From: Flavicella sp965243265
GTDB taxonomy: Bacteria; Bacteroidota; Bacteroidia; Flavobacteriales; Flavobacteriaceae
Length of the DNA stretch: 64,000 bases
Direction of reading: 5' to 3'
Assembly (NCBI GenBank): GCA_965243265.1
Contig: CBDEUL010000004.1
Location: forward strand, 1-64,000
Positions 36,326-45,000 of this stretch are shown here, in pieces. How positions within the stretch are numbered: the stretch's first letter is position 1; each line of letters begins with the position of its first letter. The notes under the pieces were generated by a model that saw only the letters and a list, made by a program, of their open reading frames with translations, was not told where the DNA came from and searched no databases. The position numbers and the translations under genes were made by a program.

Positions 36326-36525
36326 GCACAACGTCTCGGCTATGGTTAGTACGGGATTAAAAGTACGAAACTTTCAATTTAACACTTAGCCAAAACTTTT
36401 TATTTTGTTTTAAATTTCTTCATTTTTTAAAGCCAAATCAAAAGATTTGGCGGACTTCGTTAAAAGCTCTAAACTTTGGGTTAAGCACCCCAACCCCTAT
36501 TAACTATAGCCATTGTTGTACGCTG
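36326..36525. repeat. Large imperfect palindrome, site A (attC-like) at the left end of the island
   Basis: The 377-base gap 36127-36503 has no gene. It ends in this element. The left arm (36326-36355, GCACAACGTCTCGGCTATGG...) pairs imperfectly with the right arm (36493-36525, ...CTATAGCCATTGTTGTACGC), with extra bases on one side. The ~135-base loop contains the perfect hairpin GCCAAATC-AAAA-GATTTGGC (36432-36451). The DUF6994-like gene ends inside the right arm. Confidence 0.75.
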
Positions 36526-37220
36526 GCTTTACTCATTCTGTTTAATATTCTTCTATTTCTTAGGTCTATTAATTCAATTGTTTCATACATATAACTCTCA
36601 TACTCTTCTTTATTATCAGGTAATGCTGAGCGTTTAAAGTTATCAAAAGGTAAGCAGAATTTTATACTGTCATCTTCATTTATAAAATCTTGAAGCATAA
36701 AAAATTCAATATAACCTTTGAAGTTTTTGAATAATTCAAAAAAGTCAGAATATCTATTAATAGCATTTGTTAGTGGACTCTCTTCTTTAATGTAGAACCT
36801 TTTAATACATTCTAAAGTTAAATCAAACCTATCGCTTATTTTTCGATTTACACCTCTTGCTTGATTCACTGTGAATCCATTTTTTCTATGCGCTGGAAAC
36901 ACTATATGTCCTCCAATTGTTCGGACTTTATGTTGCAATTTTTCTTTGTCAGAATGGTTTAGCCAACTATCAAATTTTCCGTTGTACTTTCCGACAAAAT
37001 GAGGACACATTCTGTCGCTTGATAAATTGTCTGTCAAATTAGTTTTTAAGATTAGCCTACTTTTGCTTTTATTTAAATACTCAAGATTTAAAATTTCTTT
37101 ATCAGCTAGTTTTTGATTCCACAAAACAATATGAATATTATATAGTTTTAGACTGTCTGCATCTGGATCTCCACATAAACTATCTAATCTGTAATCATAT
37201 TCAATATCTGTTTCATTCAT
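36504..37220 (-). CDS. DUF6994 family protein of the island
   Basis: 238-residue protein of unknown function. The centre TIGGHIVFPAHRKNGFTVNQ followed by ARGVNRKISDRFDLTLECIK is characteristic of the family I know as DUF6994. There is no signal peptide, membrane segment or recognised catalytic motif. The last residues (SKASVQQWL) are encoded by the palindrome arm of site A, and the stop TAG is part of that arm. It is 3' of kwaB in the minus-strand array. A defence-related role is inferred only from neighbours. Confidence 0.7.
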   Translation of the reverse strand: MNETDIEYDYRLDSLCGDPDADSLKLYNIHIVLWNQKLADKEILNLEYLNKSKSRLILKTNLTDNLSSDRMCPHFVGKYNGKFDSWLNHSDKEKLQHKVRTIGGHIVFPAHRKNGFTVNQARGVNRKISDRFDLTLECIKRFYIKEESPLTNAINRYSDFFELFKNFKGYIEFFMLQDFINEDDSIKFCLPFDNFKRSALPDNKEEYESYMYETIELIDLRNRRILNRMSKASVQQWL

Positions 37221-37243
37221 TAGTTACAGAAGTTTTTCAGCTT

Positions 37244-37416
37244 GCAGGAACGGTTTTGTATAAGGTTAGTGTGGGAGGTAGACAATCGGAGAATTGTCAG
37301 CCGAGTCACAAGCTTATACTTATTTTGTGTTTTTATCTTGTTGACCTAAAAATACTATTGAATAAAATTAACATAGAAAAGAGTTGTTTTTTAACTCAGT
37401 TCTTTGTTGGCATATG
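37244..37416. repeat. Inter-gene repeat, site B, between the DUF6994-like gene and kwaB
   Basis: Bounded by GCAGGAAC (37244-37251) and GTTGGCATATG (37406-37416). It holds a small hairpin GACAAT / ATTGTC (37281-37298). The 33 bases 37377-37409 recur with one mismatch at 61631-61663, also directly after a minus-strand gene. Two arms of a simple palindrome are not obvious, so this may be a composite of two sites. Confidence 0.65.
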
Positions 37417-38427
37417 TTATTTGGATTCTTCCAGTTTTTTGCCACTAAAAGTTCCATACGGTTTACCTGAGAACTCTCCTTTTTTATAAAAGTCAGCTAG
37501 TACTTTTATTGTTAAGTCTATATCCTTATCTGATTCAAGAAGTAAATTACCTTCTTTATCTTTCTTTAATTTCCCACCGAATTTTTTTGCTATCCTCAGC
37601 ATTTTATTAATATCGGTTTTTTTCAGGTTCTTATAATTGTTGAGTTTTTGAAGTTTTGCTAATTTTTTATGTACAGCAGGTTTTTCATTAACCATTTTTA
37701 AAAGTAAATCTCCACCTTTTATTAGACCTGTATCTATAAGTTCTTTTGCAACTTCAGTTGCTTTTTCCTTAAATTCTTCTGAAATACATGTAATATTTTC
37801 AAATTGAGTTTTTTGTATTATGTAAAAGGTATCATTTACATATAAACAATCTATTTTTTCATCTAAGTTAATAGTTTCACCATGTACCATTTCTAGTTTG
37901 CTACTAATGGTGTCGAATTTTGTTCTAAAAAAACTAACTTTCTTTTCATTGTTTTCTACGACTGTTTTTCCACGGAGTATTTTTCTAAAAGAATAAAACC
38001 AGTTATTATCATTATCAAAAAAACCAACACAGTAAGCCCATAATTCAGCTGTTTCTGTTAATGAACTAAGATCTTTAACTTTTTGAATTGTAGATTTGTT
38101 TTTTAACTGCTCATTGACTACATCAGCAAAAGACATTGCCTTATTAGTCATTGAATAAGTGAAAATTTGTTTTGTATCATCACTGATTACCTCATATTCC
38201 GTAATGTCTAAATCTTTTTTAATGACATATTCTAATTGGTCTATAGATAGTTCAAAAAGATGATTTTTTATTTCATCATCAATATCTACAGCGTATACAG
38301 TAAATTTATATTTCTCAAGGACTTTACTTCTTGATTTAATCCCTTCTTTTAATTCTCTAGTTATGAAATATAAATTCAACCTATCTGAACCATTATGGTT
38401 TATTTGCTCTAGTAATTCTTCTATCAT
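37417..38427 (-). CDS. kwaB: Kiwa antiphage protein KwaB (DUF4868)
   Basis: 336-residue cytosolic protein of the DUF4868/KwaB family, the DNA-binding effector of the two-gene Kiwa phage-defence system. Family-like parts are LNLYFITRELK near the start, LWAYCVGFFDND...WFYSFRKI around residues 131-151, EKIDCLYVNDTFYIIQKTQFE (about 210-231) and the C-terminal LADFYKKGEFSGKPYGTFSGK. It lies 2 bases downstream of a four-helix membrane protein that fits KwaA. It ends at site B, whose arm starts immediately after the stop codon. Confidence 0.85.
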   Translation of the reverse strand: MIEELLEQINHNGSDRLNLYFITRELKEGIKSRSKVLEKYKFTVYAVDIDDEIKNHLFELSIDQLEYVIKKDLDITEYEVISDDTKQIFTYSMTNKAMSFADVVNEQLKNKSTIQKVKDLSSLTETAELWAYCVGFFDNDNNWFYSFRKILRGKTVVENNEKKVSFFRTKFDTISSKLEMVHGETINLDEKIDCLYVNDTFYIIQKTQFENITCISEEFKEKATEVAKELIDTGLIKGGDLLLKMVNEKPAVHKKLAKLQKLNNYKNLKKTDINKMLRIAKKFGGKLKKDKEGNLLLESDKDIDLTIKVLADFYKKGEFSGKPYGTFSGKKLEESK

Positions 38428-38429
38428 AT

Positions 38430-39044
38430 TTAATTTTTTATAGCATAATACATTTTATGACCAATATCGTATAACCTTATATTTTCTTCTTCAATAAGAT
38501 ATTTTTCTTTGGTAATTATGATCCCATTTTTTGTTTTATCAGATTCGGAATATTCGATATCATATATTCCAAACCAAAAACTCAATGTTGGATTTATTAA
38601 TAGTAAGTTTGAGTTTATGTATATCCGGTAAATTACATAAATTATCAATATGGTTGATACTAACTCCAACCATGAGTTAAAATTTTGGAATGCAAAAGGG
38701 ATTATGTAAGTAGCTATATAATTTATTGATTCACTATTTTTATTTTTCACATTGGTAACTTTAACAGGAAAGCCATTAGTAGCAACTTTTTCTAAATTCT
38801 TGAAAGTGAAAAATGTTCCTATTATACCATAAGCAGTTAAAATTATAAGCATTATCGAGAGTCCAAAATTTTCAATTAAACATATTATTGATTTTAAGGT
38901 TATTTCTCCATAACTTAAATAAGTTGCATTTGTATAAATCTGTTTTAAAATTATTAAGATGAAAAGGGGTAAATATGAAGTTAAAAAGAGTGCTTTCTGA
39001 GAAGACTCCTCTAGTGAATTAATATATTTTCTATTCTTTTTCAT
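38430..39044 (-). CDS. kwaA: Kiwa antiphage membrane protein KwaA
   Basis: 204-residue inner-membrane protein with about four hydrophobic segments: ALFLTSYLPLFILIIL, LSIMLIILTAYGIIGTFFTF, INYIATYIIPFAF and LVSTILIIYVIYRIYI, followed by LLINPTLSFWFGIYDIEY, which I associate with KwaA. In Kiwa, KwaA forms a membrane assembly thought to sense phage attachment and bind KwaB. Placement directly before the DUF4868 gene on the same strand supports the call more than sequence alone. The gene begins just inside site C. Confidence 0.78.
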   Translation of the reverse strand: MKKNRKYINSLEESSQKALFLTSYLPLFILIILKQIYTNATYLSYGEITLKSIICLIENFGLSIMLIILTAYGIIGTFFTFKNLEKVATNGFPVKVTNVKNKNSESINYIATYIIPFAFQNFNSWLELVSTILIIYVIYRIYINSNLLLINPTLSFWFGIYDIEYSESDKTKNGIIITKEKYLIEEENIRLYDIGHKMYYAIKN

Positions 39045-39055
39045 TTTTTAGAAAT

Positions 39056-39195
39056 ATATGCCAACGTTTAGTATATGAAAAGTAGGCGATTACGAAGCAC
39101 TAAACTTTCAGTTAAGTACAAGGATTGATACGAGCCAAAACCTTTGATTTTATTACTAATTCGCCTATTTTTTATATACATTGTTACCTGCTGGC
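39056..39195. repeat. Large imperfect palindrome, site C, between kwaA and the STAND NTPase gene
   Basis: The left arm ATATGCCAACGTTTAGTATATG then AAAAGTAGGCGATTA (39056-39092) pairs with the right arm TAATTCGCCTATTTTTTATA then TACATTGTTACCTGC (39157-39191). About 25 of 33 positions pair, with unpaired extra bases near the outer end. The loop is ~64 bases. The NTPase stop codon (TAA) lies within GTTACCTGC on the right arm. Confidence 0.8.
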
Positions 39196-42100
39196 TTTTA
39201 TTTCGGTTAATATTATTTTCGCTTTTCCAATCGCAATTTTTTCAATATCAGGGAATATTTTTGCTTTCAATATTTTATCTCCATTCAACTGTCTTATTTT
39301 ACTTAGAACAACAGCTCTAGCATCATAAAGCAATTCATCTGCATAATCCTTTAAGTCACATTTACTCAATTCAACTAGTCCCGAAGTTGTCTTAGCTAAG
39401 TTTTCGTTTTTTATTCCATTCAAGAACTTTGGCTTATAAAGTTTCAAAAACTCTCTGATTTCCATTTCATATTTGCTATGAGTTGAATCTTCTATTCTAC
39501 GTAACGATTGAAACAAAGAAGAAATCGTCAAGTTTTTATTGTTTGACACTTTTAATTTATTCAGAAAGTCATTTTCGAAATGCTTTATGGCTGTGTTAAA
39601 ATCAATTTTTAACGAAAAGTCAAAAGCTTTCAAGAAATCTCCAAAATTCAATCGATTATATTGATAGGAGTCTGCACGTTGAATAGTTAAATATTTATCT
39701 AAAAGCTTAGCACAAAACTTGTTTGAATTCAAATCATCACTAAAGAAGGTTTTATTCTTTGTCTTATTAAGAACTTCTGTAGATTGACTGATATTAAGTT
39801 CTTTATGGCACATTGATGTGCAAAGGATATTCACATCTGACTTATTCAATGCTTTTACTGTTTTCTCTTTATCTACTCTTGTTAAAACTAAAAATAGAGA
39901 TTCAACTACCGTAAACTTTGAACCATTAATAACCTTATTTAAGAGTTCAGCAGATATTTCATTTTTGATTCTACTTTTAAGCTCTGGAAGGTTTAGGGCT
40001 TTGGGGTTAGATAAAATCGTAATATCGAAATCACAGTTTAACACCTGTTGTTTTGTAATACTCAAAAGTTCATTGGATATATCTTGGGCAATTTGAATTT
40101 GTTCCTTTTTGACTATCTCAAAGAATATTAGCAGGCTGTTAATGTAACCTTCGTTTTTGATTAAAGTCTTGAATTTTTCCGAAGCTAAAAATCCATTTAT
40201 TATCTTTAAAAAAGGCTCTTTGTTATCCTTGATTATGGTATTTAATTCTAGTATCCGAGCCGAGATATTACTTAAACTATCTTCATTTTCAAGTAGTTTG
40301 TGCAATGTTCCATTTTCAAAACTCTTTTCAAGCTCTATTTTAATTAAATCTGGTGCAATTGATGATAAATCTGATAAACTCTTTGAAAAATCTGATAGAT
40401 TCGATTGCGATAGGTTTAAGTCATTCGATAATTTACTAAGGAGATTTTCAGCAATATTTGTTCCTAGAGAAATATCAATTTTTTCTAGTTCTCTTATTGA
40501 CTTTCCAATTTGAACGGATTTTAGGTTTTTACTTTTTCTAGCAAGTTGCTCAATGTTTAAATTATTTATAATCCCGAACAATAATTTCTTAGATAGAGGC
40601 GAAGTATTTAATTCTGAAAGCGAATTTGTGATTCTTGAAAGAGTGGGCAATTTTTCAATCATTGTTAACCATTCTGAAAAGTCAAATGAGTTTAAAATTC
40701 TACTAACCGTTTCTGGTGTGGCTTTCTTTTTACTAATTCTCATTGTTAATTCAGTAATGGAATTAGTATTTGCCTGCTCATTAATTCGGAGTGTTTTTAT
40801 GATGTCTGCTAGCTCTAATTTTAATTGATTAGCAATTTGAAGCAGATTACTGTACACAGAATAATCTTTGTAGATGTATAGTTCAAGTTTATTCTTAGAA
40901 TAGTGTTTAATAAAGAGGTTATAATACAGTAATTGATTTTCGCTGTTCAAATAATCAAATGACTTAAAAAATATTTTCTGTAATTGGAACACTTCATATG
41001 GGCGAATATTGCTTTTGAATTTATCAGAAAATAGGTCAAGAATCTTTGCATTATTCAGTAACTGTCTGGTAACTTCGTATTGTTCTGAAATAGATAACTT
41101 TACTATTAACTCCGTAATATTTAGTTCCGATTCAGTTCTGTAATTATCAATGTACTTGTTGAGTAATCCTATTAAATGGTCTGTACCTAATCCTTTTTCT
41201 TTAATTAAGGTTTGGTTTATTAGGTAAGCATAATCTTTGTGAGGAAAATAATAGTAATCACTAGTTGAGTAGTTTAAAACAATTCCTTTTTCCTTTAATT
41301 TTCCGAATTCATCATTTTTGGATTTCATTCTTAAGAATGAAATATCGTAACTAAAAAGATAGGAGTATAGAAATAACAGTTCTTCGTCAAATTCTTTTAA
41401 GCCGTGATGTTTATAGAAATGCTCATAAATTCTGTCATTATTAACTTGGTCAAATTTTAATGAGCCGCCTTTTTTAGTTGAATAAATCCAAGTTTCAAGA
41501 GCAATGTTTAGTTTTAATAAATTTCTATTTGTGTTATTTAAAATAGTCTCAAAATTTCCTTTGTACCAATCGAAATTTGGATACTTCTTCTTTAAATGAA
41601 AAACTCTGTTGTCTATGATTCCTGAAAGTTTGTTTTCAAAATCAAGGTTTGGATTATATCTAAATTGTTTAATGTCTTTAAAAACATTGAAAATTGAGCT
41701 TTTGTCTTCTTCTCGAAAAGAGTTGTAGTATCTTGACAGGTATAGAGTTTTAATCCAATCAAAAGATTTGACTCTTTGCCGAATCTTGTTAAATAGGTTT
41801 ACGTTATCGTGAACGTTATCGATTATCAATATGGACCGATAAAAAGATAACTTCTCAATTTCTTTTAGTGTGTCATTTCCGTTGATATCTGGGTCTGAAA
41901 GGTCTAAGTAAAATGTCCTATTTCGAAAGTGAGGAATAAAGTTCTTGTATATAGCTTCTGCTAATGTTGTTTTGCCACTACACGGATTTCCAAGTATTGC
42001 GTACTCCTTTGTTTTGTTTTTATTGAAAAGTGAAGCTATTTCTTTAATTTTCTTCTTTTCAAAAAACGAAAAAAAGATAGATTCATCAGGAGTGATATAC

Positions 42101-42666
42101 TCCTGAGTTTTTGTCCTGTTACTGAATTTGACAAAATGATAAACAGAGCTTAGTCCACTATATTCGGGAGAAAGTTCTTGTCTTACAATCTCTTCAATCC
42201 TTAGTCTTTTTTCTGGAGAAGTTATTTTTTGGAAGTCTCCAATTAGTTCAGTTGTTGTCTTTAAAGTGATTTTTTTTCCATATTTCTCTCTCAATTCTTT
42301 TTCACTAATATCTTTTAAGGCTTTGTTGTCCCTTATGAAAAAGCAAATGATTTCATTGATTTTTTTTGAACTATGGTGTTTTATAATGTTGTCGACTGTG
42401 TCGTTTTCTATTTTCTTTCTTTCAGCACTTTGGATAGCTGTAATTTGAATTGCGATTCCTTTTTGAAAATCGTATAAGTCAATTCCTGGTGCATTTCTTT
42501 CAGAATAATTTAGGTTCGTTAGGCTCTTATAACCGTAAATCAATTCAAAAAGACGCATAAAGAAGTCTTCTGCATTTAACTTTTCATCCTGCTTATTGAA
42601 TACTCCTTCGTCATCAATTTTTCTGACGTATTCACGAAGATTATGTTCAATTGAGGTGTCTATCAT
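39184..42666 (-). CDS. SMEK-domain STAND-type NTPase, probable defence protein
   Basis: 1160 residues, large and soluble. Residues ~30-80 (AEDFFMRLFELIYGY...APGIDLYDFQKGIAIQITA) match the SMEK domain, thought to be a restriction-nuclease-like fold. Residues ~220-310 are a P-loop NTPase with Walker A GNPCSGKTT (226-234) and Walker B ILIIDNVHD. The rest is a long helical, Leu/Asn/Ser-rich array, as in the sensor halves of STAND proteins such as Avs and NACHT types. These act as phage sensors that trigger a nuclease; that role here is inferred. The stop lies in site C. Confidence 0.72.
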   Translation of the reverse strand: MIDTSIEHNLREYVRKIDDEGVFNKQDEKLNAEDFFMRLFELIYGYKSLTNLNYSERNAPGIDLYDFQKGIAIQITAIQSAERKKIENDTVDNIIKHHSSKKINEIICFFIRDNKALKDISEKELREKYGKKITLKTTTELIGDFQKITSPEKRLRIEEIVRQELSPEYSGLSSVYHFVKFSNRTKTQEYITPDESIFFSFFEKKKIKEIASLFNKNKTKEYAILGNPCSGKTTLAEAIYKNFIPHFRNRTFYLDLSDPDINGNDTLKEIEKLSFYRSILIIDNVHDNVNLFNKIRQRVKSFDWIKTLYLSRYYNSFREEDKSSIFNVFKDIKQFRYNPNLDFENKLSGIIDNRVFHLKKKYPNFDWYKGNFETILNNTNRNLLKLNIALETWIYSTKKGGSLKFDQVNNDRIYEHFYKHHGLKEFDEELLFLYSYLFSYDISFLRMKSKNDEFGKLKEKGIVLNYSTSDYYYFPHKDYAYLINQTLIKEKGLGTDHLIGLLNKYIDNYRTESELNITELIVKLSISEQYEVTRQLLNNAKILDLFSDKFKSNIRPYEVFQLQKIFFKSFDYLNSENQLLYYNLFIKHYSKNKLELYIYKDYSVYSNLLQIANQLKLELADIIKTLRINEQANTNSITELTMRISKKKATPETVSRILNSFDFSEWLTMIEKLPTLSRITNSLSELNTSPLSKKLLFGIINNLNIEQLARKSKNLKSVQIGKSIRELEKIDISLGTNIAENLLSKLSNDLNLSQSNLSDFSKSLSDLSSIAPDLIKIELEKSFENGTLHKLLENEDSLSNISARILELNTIIKDNKEPFLKIINGFLASEKFKTLIKNEGYINSLLIFFEIVKKEQIQIAQDISNELLSITKQQVLNCDFDITILSNPKALNLPELKSRIKNEISAELLNKVINGSKFTVVESLFLVLTRVDKEKTVKALNKSDVNILCTSMCHKELNISQSTEVLNKTKNKTFFSDDLNSNKFCAKLLDKYLTIQRADSYQYNRLNFGDFLKAFDFSLKIDFNTAIKHFENDFLNKLKVSNNKNLTISSLFQSLRRIEDSTHSKYEMEIREFLKLYKPKFLNGIKNENLAKTTSGLVELSKCDLKDYADELLYDARAVVLSKIRQLNGDKILKAKIFPDIEKIAIGKAKIILTEIKASR

Positions 42667-42694
42667 TTTATTATGCTGTTGTTTTTTTCAGCTT

Positions 42695-42735
42695 GCAGGT
42701 AACTTGTTATAACAATACCAAAGATATTGTTTTTG
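42695..42735. repeat. Boundary repeat, site D, upstream of the STAND NTPase gene
   Basis: GCAGGTAAC (42695-42703) is the exact inverse of GTTACCTGC at 39183-39191, so the NTPase gene is enclosed by a 9-bp inverted repeat. It is followed by TTGTTATAACAATACC and a small CAATACC...GATATTG stem. The sequence ATAACAAGTT (minus strand) is shared with the boundary at 61887-61896. Confidence 0.65.
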
Positions 42736-42870
42736 GGTGTTTTTAACGGGATAACAACACCTTTTTATGATCGTTTATCGATTACTAATTTAGTTGTTTT
42801 TTTTCCTTTGTAGAATATTGTAAAGGAAATAAAAGTTCTTAAAACAATAGCTCTTAAATTGTTTTATGGG

Positions 42871-44982
42871 TTATCTTTTTTGATGTAAAATTGTCAAACC
42901 GAATTTTAAAACATCGTAAGGCATTTGCTCTTCAAAATATTCAAAATAAGAGCGTAGGCTGTTTGTGTTGTTTAGCTTTTCTTTGGCTTCGGCAATCAAG
43001 TCAATCTCTTTTTGGGTTATAAATTCATGTAGATTGATAGCATATCCTTCTTGGTACAATTTTGTATAGTGGTTTTGTATGGTTGCCAAGCTTAGTTTTC
43101 TTTCTATAGCAATATCTTCCGCAGTATAACCTTGTTTGTATAAATTGAATGTTTCTTTTATGGTATTGCCTTTTGTTTTTTTCTTTTTAACAACCGTTTT
43201 CTCTTTTTGAAAAGCAATAATTTCTTTGATAAATTGGTATCCGTAGTCTTCAAATTTCTTTTTCCCTACACCGTCTATAGCTAAGAAATCTTCGTCAGAC
43301 ATAGGGCGTTCTTTTTCCATATGTTTTAAACTAGCATCACTAAATACTAAGTAGGCAGGAATGTTGTTTTCCTGTGCTATCTTTAAACGTAGCAAGCGCA
43401 ATCTTTCAAATAAACTGTTTTTCGTTTTTGTAGTTGTTTTGGTTTTTGTTTTTTCAGTTTCTTTGGTTTTTGAAATTACTTGTGTAAGACGTACTTCTTC
43501 TTTTTCAAACAATACTTTTTTTGAAAAATCGGTTAGTTTTAAAGCGTTATTTTCATGAAAGGCAATTTCACAATACCCTAGATTTACGAGTTGTATCACA
43601 TATTGTTGTAAATTTCTCCAAGAAATGTCACTAGCTACACCATAGGTTTTTAAATTTTGATAACCTTTATCATATATACTACTGTTTTGCGCTCCCCTTA
43701 AAAAATCGACCAGAGTACCTAGTGGTTCTTTTTCTTGCAGTCTAAAGATTCCTGAAAGTACTTTTTGAGCAATAATAGTTCCGTCAAAAAAAGCAGGAGG
43801 GTTTTTACAAACATCACAATTACCACAATCTTTTTCAACCAGTTCTCCAAAATAGTTCAATAATATTTTTCGCCTACAACTTAAAGCTTCTGTATACTGT
43901 TGCATACGTTCTAGTTTAGAAACTTGCACTTCTGTATTACCAGAGTTTTGAGCAAATTTTTGAAGCTGAATCACATCAGCATAACTATAAAAAAGAATGG
44001 TTTCAGAAGGCAATCCATCACGACCAGCACGTCCTATTTCCTGATAATAACCTTCCATGTTTTTGGGTAGGTTGTAGTGAATAACCCAACGAATGTTAGA
44101 TTTGTCAATTCCCATTCCAAAAGCAATGGTAGCACAAATAATTTGTGTGTTGTCGTAAATAAAATCTTCTTGAATGGTAGCACGTTCCTCATGTTTAAGT
44201 CCTGCATGGTAAGCTTTTGCTTTGATGTTTGATTTATTCAAACTAGCAGCCACTTGTTCTGTAGCTTTTCTACTCAAGCAGTAAATAATCCCCGAAGTAT
44301 TGGGTCTACGTTGTACAAAGCTTACAATTTGTTTAATTCTGTCTTGAGCCGGTCGTACCTCTAAAGATAAATTGGGTCTGTCAAAAGACGCAATATGTCT
44401 TACAGGATTGTTTAAGTTCAATTGAAGGGCAATATCTTCTCTTGTAGCTTTGTCTGCAGTAGCTGTTAAAGCAATAATAGGCGTGTCAGGAAGGCGTTTT
44501 TTTAGAAAACCTAATTGTGTGTATGCAGGTCTAAAATCATGTCCCCAAGAAGAAATACAATGCGCTTCATCAATAGCAATAAGACTTATTTGTATTTCCT
44601 GTAATAAGGTTTCTACAATTGTTAAACTTTCAGGAGCCAAGTACAGTAATTTTACGTTACCTGATTTTAACTGATTTATGATTTCAAAATTCTCTTCATT
44701 TGTTTGACTACTATTTAAATAAGCAGAAGGAATACCATTGGCATTTAAACCATCTACTTGATCTTTCATTAAAGCAATAAGGGGCGAAACTACCAGAGTA
44801 ATACCCTCTAATAACAATGCCGGTAATTGAAAACATATAGATTTTCCTCCACCAGTGGGCATAATTACCAAATTATCATTTCCGTCTAATACAGAGGTAA
44901 TAATTTTTTCTTGTAAAGGTCTGAATTTTTCGTACCCGAAATATTCTTTTAAAGTTGTGTAGAGTTCTTGAGTAGTTGCCAT
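42871..44982 (-). CDS. recQ: ATP-dependent DNA helicase RecQ
   Basis: 703-residue 3'-5' helicase for recombination and repair. Motif I MPTGGGKS, DEAH box IAIDEAHCISSWGHDFRP, ATP-hydrolysis loop and IGRAGRDGLPSE are present. The RQC zinc site CRRKILLNYF...CGNCDVC (about 370-395) and the HRDC domain (about 530-600) are present, plus a C-terminal helix-turn-helix extension (GYTAEDIAIERKLSLATIQNHY). I chose MATTQELY because a promoter -7 lies at 45001-45008, inside the longer frame. Confidence 0.95.
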   Translation of the reverse strand: MATTQELYTTLKEYFGYEKFRPLQEKIITSVLDGNDNLVIMPTGGGKSICFQLPALLLEGITLVVSPLIALMKDQVDGLNANGIPSAYLNSSQTNEENFEIINQLKSGNVKLLYLAPESLTIVETLLQEIQISLIAIDEAHCISSWGHDFRPAYTQLGFLKKRLPDTPIIALTATADKATREDIALQLNLNNPVRHIASFDRPNLSLEVRPAQDRIKQIVSFVQRRPNTSGIIYCLSRKATEQVAASLNKSNIKAKAYHAGLKHEERATIQEDFIYDNTQIICATIAFGMGIDKSNIRWVIHYNLPKNMEGYYQEIGRAGRDGLPSETILFYSYADVIQLQKFAQNSGNTEVQVSKLERMQQYTEALSCRRKILLNYFGELVEKDCGNCDVCKNPPAFFDGTIIAQKVLSGIFRLQEKEPLGTLVDFLRGAQNSSIYDKGYQNLKTYGVASDISWRNLQQYVIQLVNLGYCEIAFHENNALKLTDFSKKVLFEKEEVRLTQVISKTKETEKTKTKTTTKTKNSLFERLRLLRLKIAQENNIPAYLVFSDASLKHMEKERPMSDEDFLAIDGVGKKKFEDYGYQFIKEIIAFQKEKTVVKKKKTKGNTIKETFNLYKQGYTAEDIAIERKLSLATIQNHYTKLYQEGYAINLHEFITQKEIDLIAEAKEKLNNTNSLRSYFEYFEEQMPYDVLKFGLTILHQKR

Positions 44983-45000
44983 AACTTTTTTTGAGAAAGG

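Noticed and set aside
39818..40828. Several plus-strand frames of 90-118 codons inside the STAND NTPase gene
   Set aside because: They are antisense shadows of the long minus-strand gene and have no independent start context or motifs.
36326..42735. A classical integron with canonical attC sites
   Set aside because: No tyrosine integrase is present, the boundary boxes only partly match RYYYAAC/GTTRRRY, and site B lacks clear palindromic arms. I therefore report attC-like, not attC.
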